A DNA stretch of 5,025 bases from an uncultured Dysosmobacter sp. (GTDB lineage Bacteria > Bacillota > Clostridia > Oscillospirales > Oscillospiraceae): contig CAKTSC010000133.1 of the NCBI GenBank assembly GCA_934597465.1, forward strand, positions 1 to 5,025, written 5' to 3'. Made by a program: the position numbers and the translations under genes. Shown here one piece after another: positions 1 to 5,025 of the stretch. How positions within the stretch are numbered: the first letter of the stretch is position 1; every line of letters begins with the position of its first letter. Under the pieces are notes generated by a model. The model did not search any database and was not told where the DNA came from. It saw only the letters and a program-made list of their open reading frames with translations.

Positions 1-1095
1 ACGGACAACGCCGACCTCATCCTCTACCGGGACGCCCTGCGCTACCTCCGGGGCCAGCTCCTGGCGGTGATGAAGAATCTCGCCGCCTTCGCCCGGCAGT
101 ACGCGGCCACGCCCACCCTGGGCTACACCCACTACCAGCCCGCCCAGCCCGTCACCGTGGGAAAGCGGGCCGCCCTCTGGCTCCAGGACTTCCGCGCGGA
201 TCTGGACGAGCTGGACTTTGTCCTCTCCACCCTGCCCTTCCTGGGCTGCCGGGGCACCACCGGCACCGAGGCCAGCTTCCTGGATCTCTTTGAGGGGGAC
301 GGGGAGAGGATCGACGAAATGAACCGCCGCATCGCCGCGGAGTTCGGCTTTGAAAAGTGCTTCCCCGTCAGCGGCCAGACCTACCCCCGGAAGGTGGACA
401 GCCGCATCCTGAGCTGCCTCTCCGCCATGGGCCAGAGCGCCTACCGGATGGCCAACGACATCCGCCTCCTCCAGCATGACCGCCAGGTAGAGGAGCCCTT
501 TGAGAAGAGCCAGATCGGCTCCTCCGCCATGGCCTACAAGCGCAACCCCATGCGCTCGGAGCGGATCTGCTCCCTCTCCCGCTACCTGATGGCGGACGCC
601 ATGAACGCCCCCATGACCGCCTCCGCCCAGTGGATGGAGCGGACGCTGGACGATTCCGCCAACCGCCGCATCTCCCTGCCGGAGGGCTTCCTCTGCGCGG
701 ACGCGGTGCTGCGCCTGTGCCAGAACGTCACCAACGGCCTTCACGTCAACGAAAAGATCGTGGATCGCACCATCCGGGAGTACCTGCCCTTCCTCGCCAC
801 CGAGAACATCATGATGGAGGCCGTGAAGCGGGGAGGCAGCCGCCAGGAGCTCCACGAGCGCATCCGCGTCCACTCCATGGCCGCCACCGCCCGGATGAAG
901 GAGGGCGAGCCCTGCGACCTCCTGGATCGCCTGGCCGCCGACCCGGCCTTCGGCATGACCCGCTCCGAGCTGGACGCCGTCATGGATCCCAGGCTCTACA
1001 TCGGCCGCTGCGCCCAGCAGGTGGAGCGCTTCCTGGCGGACTGCGAGCCCCTCCTCGCCGACGCCCCGGATGCCGACGGCGGCATCCGGCTCTGA
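1..1095 (+). CDS. purB: Adenylosuccinate lyase, C-terminal part (5' end outside window)
   Basis: Adenylosuccinate lyase cleaves SAICAR to AICAR plus fumarate, and adenylosuccinate to AMP plus fumarate, in cytosolic purine synthesis. The open frame runs in from base 1, so the GTG at 67 is internal: the codons before it read TDNADLILYRDAL, which continues the family's conserved segment. Of 364 visible codons, GYTHYQPAQ (His codon 130-132) carries the conserved histidine known as a catalytic acid in this family. TTGTEASFLDLFEGD follows. The fumarase/aspartase superfamily signature is GSSAMAYKRNP (517-549), whose flexible loop holds the catalytic serine. LDDSANRR and LPFLATENI match the long, animal-like ADSL subtype. 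From the usual length of about 475 residues, I infer that roughly 110 N-terminal residues are missing. The only oddity is Ala in place of the more usual Pro after the signature Met. TGA stop at 1093-1095, followed by a terminator, so it ends its transcription unit. Function is very sure. Confidence 0.96.
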   Translation, partial: TDNADLILYRDALRYLRGQLLAVMKNLAAFARQYAATPTLGYTHYQPAQPVTVGKRAALWLQDFRADLDELDFVLSTLPFLGCRGTTGTEASFLDLFEGDGERIDEMNRRIAAEFGFEKCFPVSGQTYPRKVDSRILSCLSAMGQSAYRMANDIRLLQHDRQVEEPFEKSQIGSSAMAYKRNPMRSERICSLSRYLMADAMNAPMTASAQWMERTLDDSANRRISLPEGFLCADAVLRLCQNVTNGLHVNEKIVDRTIREYLPFLATENIMMEAVKRGGSRQELHERIRVHSMAATARMKEGEPCDLLDRLAADPAFGMTRSELDAVMDPRLYIGRCAQQVERFLADCEPLLADAPDADGGIRL

Positions 1096-1126
1096 TGCCC
1101 GGGAAACGCGGCGGACAAGGAACGAA

Positions 1127-1170
1127 AACAGCCACGGCAGCGCAGCTGCCGTGGCTGTTCCTGCTTTTCT
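1127..1170 (+). terminator. Intrinsic terminator after purB
   Basis: A perfect 15-bp stem (1127-1141 with 1145-1159) closes on a 3-base loop, GCA. It lies 31 bases after the purB stop. The following T-tract is poor (CCTGCTTTTCT), but the stem is long and GC-rich with an AACA/TGTT base, so termination is likely. The A-rich bases before the stem may let it also work leftward. Confidence 0.82.
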
Positions 1171-1380
1171 GCCTCCGGCGTGCTAAACTTCAAGGAAACC
1201 GGGATTTGCGGGACGGATGATGGGAGCAAGCTTGGAAAGGAAAGCAGAACTCACGGCTTTGACGGAAGGGAGCGGGAAACCGGGCAGGCCGCCCGTCCCT
1301 TCGCCAGATACTGCCATGGGGAAATTGCCGCCTGCCGCCCCGGCAGCCCGGATACGCGGCCTCCATACATTGTTTTTTAT
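1171..1380. other. Intergenic stretch without a recognised gene
   Basis: About 210 bases between the purB terminator and the next promoter. Open frames here have no ribosome binding site and no family resemblance. Small GC hairpins are present: CGGGC/GCCCG at 1281-1295 and CTGCCG/CGGCAG around a CCC loop at 1332-1346. I recognise no riboswitch or known RNA. Base composition becomes AT-rich just before the promoter at 1381. Confidence 0.5.
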
Positions 1381-1409
1381 TTGACGAACCGGGAAAATTG
1401 CGCTATAAT
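1381..1409 (+). promoter_or_regulatory. Sigma-A-type promoter for the cytidylate-kinase-like gene
   Basis: TTGACG at 1381-1386 (5 of 6 to the -35 consensus) and TATAAT at 1404-1409 (6 of 6) are separated by 17 bases, the optimal spacing. A T-rich run (TTGTTTTTTAT) lies directly upstream and could act as an UP-like element. Transcription would start near 1416, giving a leader of roughly 25 bases, too short for a riboswitch. No operator-like repeat overlaps it, so expression is probably constitutive (inference). Confidence 0.9.
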
Positions 1410-1423
1410 GGCAGTATTATCCG

Positions 1424-1433
1424 AAAGGGAGGT
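1424..1433 (+). promoter_or_regulatory. Ribosome binding site that fixes the ATG at 1440
   Basis: AAAGGGAGGT lies 6 bases before ATG 1440-1442. An in-frame TTG at 1398 would give 14 more residues but sits before the TATAAT box, so it would not be in the transcript. The promoter and this site together decide the start. Confidence 0.9.
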
Positions 1434-1439
1434 ATCCTC

Positions 1440-2054
1440 ATGAATACCATCATCACCATTGGACGGCAGTTCGGTAGCGGCGGCAGGGACATCGGCATCC
1501 GCCTGGCAAAGGCCCTGAACGTCCCCTTTTACGATAAGGAGCTGCTGCGCAAGGCGGCGGAGAAGAGCGGCCTCTGCGAGAAGATCTTCGAGAACTTCGA
1601 CGAGCGGCCCAAGAGCCTGCTGTACTCCATCGCCATGGATTCCTACCTCTTCTCCCTGCCCGGCGCCGGAGCCAGCGATTCCCTGGAGCAGAAGGTGTAC
1701 CTGGCCACCTACGACGCCATCCGCCACGTGGCGGACGAGGGCCCCTGCGTCCTCATCGGCCGCTGCGCGGACTACGCCCTGGCCGGCCGGGACAACGTCC
1801 TGCGGATCTTCATCGACGCCCCCATGGAAAAGCGCATCGAGACCGTGGCCCAGCGGGAGGATCTGACCCCGGAGAAGGCCCGCCAGCTCATTCAGAAGAC
1901 CGACAAGCGCCGGGCCTCCTACTATGAGTATTACTCCTCCCAGAAGTGGGGCGCGGTGGACAGCTACGACTTCTGCCTGGACTCCAGCGTCTTCGGCATC
2001 GACGGCACCGTGGCGCTCATCGAAAAGCTGGTGGAGATGAAGGAAGCCCGGTGA
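1440..2054 (+). CDS. Cytidylate kinase-like family protein (Cytidylate_kin2 type)
   Basis: A 204-residue cytosolic P-loop protein. The N-terminus reads IITIGRQFGSGGRDIG, a Walker A-like nucleotide-binding loop (residues 8-16) of the form seen in the cytidylate-kinase-like family. VLIGRCADY (residues 105-112) and RIFIDAP (122-128) match the family's core strands. A basic segment, TDKRRASYYEYYSSQKWG (144-161), is in the place of the LID that closes over ATP phosphates. DFCLDSS (177-183) is the usual end of the core fold. Family members are predicted to transfer phosphate from ATP, but their substrate is generally unproven. This protein is shorter than a bacterial CMP kinase of about 220-230 residues and differs from it, so I do not call it cmk. 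It has its own promoter and terminator, so it is a single-gene unit. Family is very sure; substrate unknown. Confidence 0.93.
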   Translation: MNTIITIGRQFGSGGRDIGIRLAKALNVPFYDKELLRKAAEKSGLCEKIFENFDERPKSLLYSIAMDSYLFSLPGAGASDSLEQKVYLATYDAIRHVADEGPCVLIGRCADYALAGRDNVLRIFIDAPMEKRIETVAQREDLTPEKARQLIQKTDKRRASYYEYYSSQKWGAVDSYDFCLDSSVFGIDGTVALIEKLVEMKEAR

Positions 2055-2098
2055 CCCCACACGCTCTCCCCACGCACTGGCACCTCAACGCTCCCATC

Positions 2099-2135
2099 AA
2101 AAACGGCATGACCTCTGAGGTCATGCCGTTTTTTT
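2099..2135 (+). terminator. Strong intrinsic terminator after the kinase-like gene
   Basis: ACGGCATGACC (2103-2113) pairs with GGTCATGCCGT (2119-2129) around a 5-base loop, TCTGA. The stem extends by A-T pairs to 2099/2133, and the 3' side is a run of seven T (2129-2135). It lies 45 bases after the stop. The A run on its left makes it bidirectional in principle. Confidence 0.95.
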
Positions 2136-2344
2136 GGATGCGGAAACCACCGGCCCTGCCGGTGGAGGAACCCCGTGAAAGCTTTCGCTGCAAGCATCCA
2201 GCGAAGCGGGCCGCAGGCGGCAGACCTGATAAAAACTGACCGCAAGCAGAACGTCGATCGCCTGTTTCCGGGCGGCAGGGCAGAAAATGCAAGGGAAACA
2301 AACGCCCCTTGAGAGACTTGCCGGTAATAGGCCCCTGATAGGGT
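2136..2344. other. Gene-free stretch with small hairpins
   Basis: No open frame here has a ribosome binding site or recognisable product. Two perfect short hairpins are visible: CCACCGG/CCGGTGG (2147-2153 with 2159-2165, loop CCCTG) and TTCGCTG/CAGCGAA (2184-2190 with 2199-2205, 8-base loop). A GCCCCT word recurs at 2304 and 2331, the second as part of a CCCT/AGGG mini-hairpin. Function unknown; it may simply be the space between convergent genes. Confidence 0.45.
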
Positions 2345-2383
2345 CAAATCATGCCCTCCGGCTAAGCCGGAGGGCATGATTTG
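2345..2383. terminator. 18-bp perfect inverted repeat, probable terminator of the minus-strand gene
   Basis: Bases 2345-2362 pair perfectly with 2366-2383 around the 3-base loop TAA. The core is ATGCCCTCCGGC and its complement, with an A-T-rich base. It lies 93 bases downstream of the DUF2185 stop on the minus strand, a reasonable site for that gene's terminator. The U-tract is only three bases in either direction, so the terminator call is moderate. It could serve both convergent genes or be a palindromic repeat. Confidence 0.6.
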
Positions 2384-2395
2384 CAGCCGTCGCTT

Positions 2396-2470
2396 GCTTT
2401 TCGGAAAGACCGCCCGCTTTTCGGAAGGCAGCGCCTGTTTTCCGGAAAAGCTGCGTATTTTCGGGAAAAC
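2396..2470. repeat. Four phased imperfect repeats of TTTTC(C)GG(G)AA
   Basis: GCTTTTCGGAA occurs identically at 2396-2406 and 2416-2426. Related copies follow at 2436-2449 (containing the perfect palindrome TTTTCCGGAAAA) and 2457-2470 (ATTTTCGGGAAAAC). Spacing is 20-21 bases, close to two DNA helical turns. The block lies between the DUF2185 stop codon and the 18-bp hairpin, so on the minus strand it is in that gene's 3' untranslated region. Function unknown: protein-binding array or degenerate tandem repeat. Confidence 0.65.
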
Positions 2471-2475
2471 GGAGC

Positions 2476-2862
2476 CTACCGCTCCTGCCTCTCCACGAAG
2501 ATCGCCTGGGTGCCGTCATCTGCCTCCAGCCTCCGGGGCCCGGTTCGGAGGAAGGCGCTCCCGATCTTGGCGTGAAGGAAGGGAAGGATGTCCCGGTCAT
2601 AGTTGCAGACCGTGTTGAGGGTGAAGACATGGTGGTTCCTCGGGTCGTTCAGATAGGCTTCCTCCTCGTTCCCGGCCAGAAAGCGCCAGCCGCTGTCGGG
2701 CCGCCCCGCCATCGGCGGTTCCCGGTAGAGATAGCCTACCCGGAAGCCCTCCCTCGTGATCCGGTCGGAGACGATGCAGCCCTCCCCGTTGGGCTCCCTC
2801 CAGTCGATGAGCCGTTCAGCCGTGACCGGAAGAAACTCGCTCCCATTTTTGCAGGATCCCAT
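2476..2862 (-). CDS. DUF2185 / Imm33-like domain protein
   Basis: A 128-residue soluble protein with no signal peptide or membrane segment. Nearly the whole chain matches the DUF2185 (Imm33-like) pattern as I recall it: GCIVSDRIT (residues 28-36), VGYLYREPP (42-50), DSGWRFLAGNEEEAYLND (56-73), LNTVCNYDRDILPFL (82-96) and GSAFLR (101-106). The family is typically a small stand-alone protein. It is grouped by comparative genomics with immunity proteins of polymorphic toxin systems, but its biochemical role is not established. The ATG at 2862 is chosen because the promoter -10 box at 2909-2914 overlaps the earlier in-frame ATG, and because a G-rich ribosome binding site sits just before it. Stop is TAG at 2478-2476. 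It is convergent with the kinase-like gene. No toxin gene is visible next to it, so an immunity role here is unproven. Family fairly sure; function unknown. Confidence 0.87.
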   Translation of the reverse strand: MGSCKNGSEFLPVTAERLIDWREPNGEGCIVSDRITREGFRVGYLYREPPMAGRPDSGWRFLAGNEEEAYLNDPRNHHVFTLNTVCNYDRDILPFLHAKIGSAFLRTGPRRLEADDGTQAIFVERQER

Positions 2863-2867
2863 CGTTA

Positions 2868-2874
2868 TCCCCCC
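2868..2874 (-). promoter_or_regulatory. G-rich ribosome binding site of the DUF2185 gene
   Basis: On the minus strand GGGGGGA lies 5 bases before ATG 2862. It is an unusual all-G form of the Shine-Dalgarno sequence, relying partly on G-U pairs. A more regular GGGAGG (2904-2899) is too far upstream (36 bases) and has no start codon within reach, so it is probably at the transcript's 5' end rather than a working site. Confidence 0.6.
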
Positions 2875-2908
2875 ATTTTCTGAAATTTCCCGCGTTTTCC
2901 TCCCTTTC

Positions 2909-2937
2909 ATCCTACCACACCCCGGAAAAAACCGCAA
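2909..2937 (-). promoter_or_regulatory. Extended -10 promoter of the DUF2185 gene
   Basis: Reading the minus strand, TAGGAT (2914-2909) matches the -10 box at 4 of 6 positions and is preceded by TGG, the extended -10 TGn element. TTGCGG (2937-2932) is a weak -35 (3 of 6) at exactly 17 bases. Transcription would start near 2902, leaving a leader of about 40 bases. This suggests transcription independent of the solute-binding gene 685 bases upstream. Confidence 0.6.
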
Positions 2938-3295
2938 GCAAGGCCCCAAAAACCGCAGACCGTCAGCCCATCCCCCAAAGCCTGCACCCATCCCGGCCGG
3001 GAGCTCGCAGTTCCCCGGGCGGCACTGACGGGGCTTGGGGACATTGGGATGGAGACGGGAGGGAAGGAGGGATGGAAATAAGGGAGAAGATGTGGATGGG
3101 GCCCTTGGGGGAGAGAGGTTTTATTGTCCGGGAAGGGCTTCTGCTGGAGTTCCTGCGAGATGGGGGGAATGGCAATCAGGGGGGTGAAAATTTCATAAAT
3201 CTTCCAGATAGAAAGGGGCGCGGCGGCTGGGCGCGGGAAGGGGGGCGGATGGGGGATCGACCGGGTTTTTCTGAGATTTGAGAAAGGGCGGCGGA
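2938..3295. other. Gene-free, G/purine-rich spacer
   Basis: Apparent frames on both strands are low-complexity (Pro/Ser-rich on minus, Gly/Arg-rich on plus), lack ribosome binding sites and match no family I know. The plus strand from about 3030 to 3290 is dominated by G and A with many runs of three or more G. I see no RNA gene, insertion sequence or attachment site. Confidence 0.5.
3235..3265 (+). other. Canonical G-quadruplex motif
   Basis: Four G-runs occur at 3235-3237, 3240-3245, 3251-3255 and 3263-3265 with loops of 2, 5 and 7 bases, which satisfies the usual G3+N1-7 rule. It is on the plus strand, so transcripts of the flanking minus-strand genes would carry the C-rich complement. 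Whether it folds is unknown. Confidence 0.55.
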
Positions 3296-3410
3296 TCTTT
3301 TTCCGTTTTTCCTCCTTTTTGACGGAAATCAGCGCAAATTCCCCCGTTTCGCAGGGGCGGTGCGGCCGCTGCGAAACGGGGGAATTTTGGAGAAAAACGG
3401 GGCAAAAAGA
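3296..3410. repeat. Large imperfect inverted repeat with a 19-bp perfect core
   Basis: Core arms 3336-3354 and 3369-3387 are perfectly complementary over 19 bp (AAATTCCCCCGTTTCGCAG on the left) around a 14-base GC-rich loop containing GCGGCCGC at its right edge. Outer arms also match: TCTTTTTCCGTTTTTCCTCC (3296-3315) against 3389-3410, with one missing base and a 3-base bulge. The left side has an unpaired 20-base insert (3316-3335); the right side has 1 base. It lies about 140 bases downstream of the solute-binding gene and could be its terminator, but it lacks a proper U-tract on the minus strand. A non-autonomous mobile repeat is the alternative. Confidence 0.65.
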
Positions 3411-3438
3411 GAGAAAACAGAGAATTTTCCGGCGTCCT

Positions 3439-3448
3439 TTTCGCGAAA
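3439..3448. repeat. Short palindrome TTTCGCGAAA
   Basis: A perfect 10-base palindrome between the large inverted repeat and the duplicated gene end. It shares the TTTCGC/GCGAAA word with the core of the inverted repeat. Too short to assign a role. Confidence 0.3.
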
Positions 3449-3466
3449 GGGGAGGGGCGTTTTTTA

Positions 3467-3531
3467 CCCGCCGGATGGAGCGGACGACCGCCAAGGGCGT
3501 AGAAGGGGTCGGCGGTGGGGGGCAGCTCCGC
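3467..3531 (-). pseudogene. Decayed duplicate of the solute-binding gene's 3' end
   Basis: Bases 3467-3525 repeat 3552-3611 at an offset of 85 bases. Fifteen bases (AGAAGGGGTCGGCGG) are identical and the neighbouring 34 match at about 25 positions; one codon's worth of bases is missing. Read on the minus strand it gives ELPPTADPFYALGGRPLHPAG, against GLTPTAADPFYGLGSWQLHLAG at the end of the intact gene. The copy is in a different frame from the intact gene and lies beyond its TAA stop, with no start codon or ribosome binding site. It is therefore a remnant rather than a gene. It may come from a partial tandem duplication or from loss of a second paralogous gene (inference). Confidence 0.7.
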
Positions 3532-3547
3532 GACAGGGAGGGAGCGT

Positions 3548-5025
3548 TTAGCCCGCCAGATGGAGCTGCCAGCTGCCGAGACCGTAGAAGGGGTCGGCGG
3601 CGGTGGGGGTCAGTCCCTGGAAAACGCCCTCCTGGGTCAGGACGGTGCGGCTCTCAAAGCAGAGAGGCAGCAGGGGAGCCTGGCGCTGGAGCACCCGGCA
3701 GAGGGAGCTGAGGGCGGAGGCGCGATCCTCTGCGGCGGCGGCCCCGGCGATGCGCTGGGTCAGGGAGCCGTCCTGCCAGCCGCCGTAGTTCAGGGAGCCG
3801 CCGGGGGCCAGGAGCTCCGTGAGATCCCAGTCGGCGCTGAGCTTCACCGCGGCGTAGCAGAGGTCAAAGTCCCCCTTCTCCAGGGCCCGGAGGTAGTCCT
3901 CCCAGGGCAGGGCCTCCACGCTGACGCGGAGGTCGCAGACGGAGAGGGCGGCGGCCAGGTAGCTGGCGGCGGCGCTTTTGAACTTGCTGTCGCCGCAGAC
4001 CAGCAGGCGGAGCGTCCGGGTCTCCCCGGTGTTGAGCCCGGCGGTCTTCAGGGCGTCCTCAAAGCTCTCGTAGCGGTAGGGCTCCTCCAGGGCGGCGGGG
4101 TAGAGGGGGGAGGCGGGAGAGATGGGGAACTGGGCCGGGCGGCCATGGCCGGAGAGGCAGGCGTCCACCAAACTCTCCCGGTCGATGCCGAGACTCAGGC
4201 AGCGGCGGACGGCGGCGCTTTGCAGGAGCTTGGTCTTCTGGTTGAGGAGGAGACAGTGGAGCACGGTACTGTCCGCCTCCGCCGTGTCGGCCCGGCTGTC
4301 CCGGAGGGGAGCGGCGCCGGTCTGGTCGGAGACCAGGAGCTGCACGCCGTGGGAGGAGAACTGGTACTGCACAGCGCTCTCGTCGCCGCAGTCCACAAGA
4401 CGGATGGCCTCCGTGGGCAGGGCCTTGCCCTGCCACCAGCCGGGGTTCGCGGTGAGGAAGCTGCCCTCCCCGTCGGAGGAGAGGGTGTAGGCCCCGGTGC
4501 CGGTGGGGACGGCGGCATCCTGGGTGCCGGACTTCACGATGGGGATATCCAGCAGAGCGGGCAGATCGCTGTTGGCGCGGCTGAGACGGATGACCACTTT
4601 TCCCCGGCTCTCGCTGACGGAGGTAACGGCGGCAAGGCGCTGGCCGTAGCGCTCGCTCTCCCGGGCCCGCTGCAGCGTGGCCACCACGTCCCGGGGGCGA
4701 AGGGCGGTACCGTCCGAGAAGCGGACATCCTGGCGGAGAGTCAGCGTCCAGACGGTGGCGTCCCCGTTAGGCTGGGCGTCCTCGCAGAGCCGGGGCTGGG
4801 GAGTGAAGGAGGGATCCAGGGCGTAGAGCCCCTCGTAGAGCAGGGCGGCCACGGTCTGCTGGGCCCCGTCCGGGCAGGTGACGGGATCCAGAGTGACGCC
4901 GTTGTACCAGGGGAGGGACAGCGTCTCCGGCAGGGGGACGGTCTCCTCCTCCTGGGGCTGGAGGCCGTCGGGGTAGGGCTCCTCCTCAGTGAGGGCGGCG
5001 TCCTGCCAGCAGCCCGTCAGCAGCA
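3548..5025 (-). CDS. ABC transporter substrate-binding lipoprotein, family 5 (start outside window)
   Basis: An extracytoplasmic peptide/nickel-type solute-binding protein that would hand substrate to an ABC permease. The frame stays open to the right edge, so the GTG at 4852 is internal. The last visible codons (5023-5009) read LLTGC, a lipobox whose Cys would be lipidated and anchored to the outer face of the membrane. About 15-20 signal-peptide residues are probably missing. An acidic linker follows (TEEEPYPDG, PQEEETVP), then LDP and ALLYEGLYALDP. WTLTLRQDVRFSDGTALRPRDVV (about residues 88-110 from the Cys) is the family 5 core signature. GTGAYTL comes later, and the end, ADPFYGLGSWQLHLAG, is typical. 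The mature chain is 487 residues, within family range. Stop is TAA at 3550-3548. No permease or ATPase is in view; substrate unknown. The 3' end is duplicated just downstream. Confidence 0.93.
   Translation of the reverse strand, partial: LLTGCWQDAALTEEEPYPDGLQPQEEETVPLPETLSLPWYNGVTLDPVTCPDGAQQTVAALLYEGLYALDPSFTPQPRLCEDAQPNGDATVWTLTLRQDVRFSDGTALRPRDVVATLQRARESERYGQRLAAVTSVSESRGKVVIRLSRANSDLPALLDIPIVKSGTQDAAVPTGTGAYTLSSDGEGSFLTANPGWWQGKALPTEAIRLVDCGDESAVQYQFSSHGVQLLVSDQTGAAPLRDSRADTAEADSTVLHCLLLNQKTKLLQSAAVRRCLSLGIDRESLVDACLSGHGRPAQFPISPASPLYPAALEEPYRYESFEDALKTAGLNTGETRTLRLLVCGDSKFKSAAASYLAAALSVCDLRVSVEALPWEDYLRALEKGDFDLCYAAVKLSADWDLTELLAPGGSLNYGGWQDGSLTQRIAGAAAAEDRASALSSLCRVLQRQAPLLPLCFESRTVLTQEGVFQGLTPTAADPFYGLGSWQLHLAG

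Noticed and set aside
630..1220. 196-residue Arg/Pro/Gly-rich frame on the plus strand
   Set aside because: It is an out-of-frame shadow of purB, and its composition is typical of high-GC alternate frames.
1180..1443. 87-residue open frame on the plus strand before the kinase-like gene
   Set aside because: It starts at GTG without a ribosome binding site, runs through the kinase promoter and leader, and resembles no family.
1377..2060. 227-residue minus-strand frame opposite the kinase-like gene
   Set aside because: It is the antisense shadow of a well-supported coding region, rich in Gly, Val and Leu as expected from GC codon bias.
2396..2470. Possible mini CRISPR array
   Set aside because: The repeats are only 10-14 bases and degenerate, with 6-10 base spacers and no cas genes, so this is not a CRISPR array.
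3439..3448. Possible operator TTTCGCGAAA
   Set aside because: It is only 10 bases, downstream of a gene and not near a start or promoter, so there is no support for a regulatory role.
2907..3494. 195-residue minus-strand frame in the gap
   Set aside because: Low-complexity Pro/Ser/Phe-rich sequence from the pyrimidine-rich strand. It crosses both arms of the inverted repeat, overlaps the DUF2185 promoter and has no recognisable domain.
3319..3711. 130-residue plus-strand frame, Gly/Arg-rich
   Set aside because: It covers the antisense of the solute-binding gene's end and the inverted repeat. The Gly/Arg-rich sequence reflects G-rich DNA.
4059..4518. Several 100-125 residue frames on both strands within the solute-binding gene
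   Set aside because: They are shadows of a clear family 5 solute-binding coding frame.

Overview
The window looks like a chromosomal segment of a high-G+C member of the Bacillota, most likely a gut Clostridia lineage such as the Oscillospiraceae. This is inferred from protein style, strong purine-rich ribosome binding sites, sigma-A-type promoters and simple hairpin terminators; no taxonomic marker was tested. Genes are spaced out, with long untranslated gaps.

Layout, left to right. (1) Positions 1-1095, plus strand: the C-terminal three quarters of adenylosuccinate lyase (purB), cut by the left edge and followed by a 15-bp hairpin terminator. (2) A 344-base gap with a near-consensus promoter at its right end. 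(3) 1440-2054, plus: a 204-residue cytidylate-kinase-like P-loop protein, a single-gene unit closed by a textbook terminator at 2099-2135. (4) 2136-2475: no gene, but several hairpins, an 18-bp perfect inverted repeat and four TTTTC(C)GG(G)AA motifs spaced 20-21 bases apart. (5) 2476-2862, minus: a 128-residue DUF2185/Imm33-like protein with its own extended -10 promoter. (6) 2938-3547: about 600 bases without a credible gene, strongly purine/G-rich on the plus strand, with a G-quadruplex motif, a large imperfect inverted repeat (3296-3410) and a decayed duplicate of the 3' end of the next gene. (7) 3548 to the right edge, minus: a lipoprotein of the family 5 (oligopeptide/nickel type) extracellular solute-binding proteins, complete except for the first part of its signal peptide.

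The four genes do not form an obvious pathway. purB (purine synthesis) and the kinase-like gene (nucleotide-like substrate) are each followed by a terminator. The DUF2185 gene and the solute-binding gene share the minus strand but are 685 bases apart. The kinase-like and DUF2185 genes converge. I see no clear new multi-gene system. The most notable non-ordinary signals are the out-of-frame duplicate of the solute-binding gene's C-terminus, the helically phased repeats at 2396-2470 and the large inverted repeat at 3296-3410.
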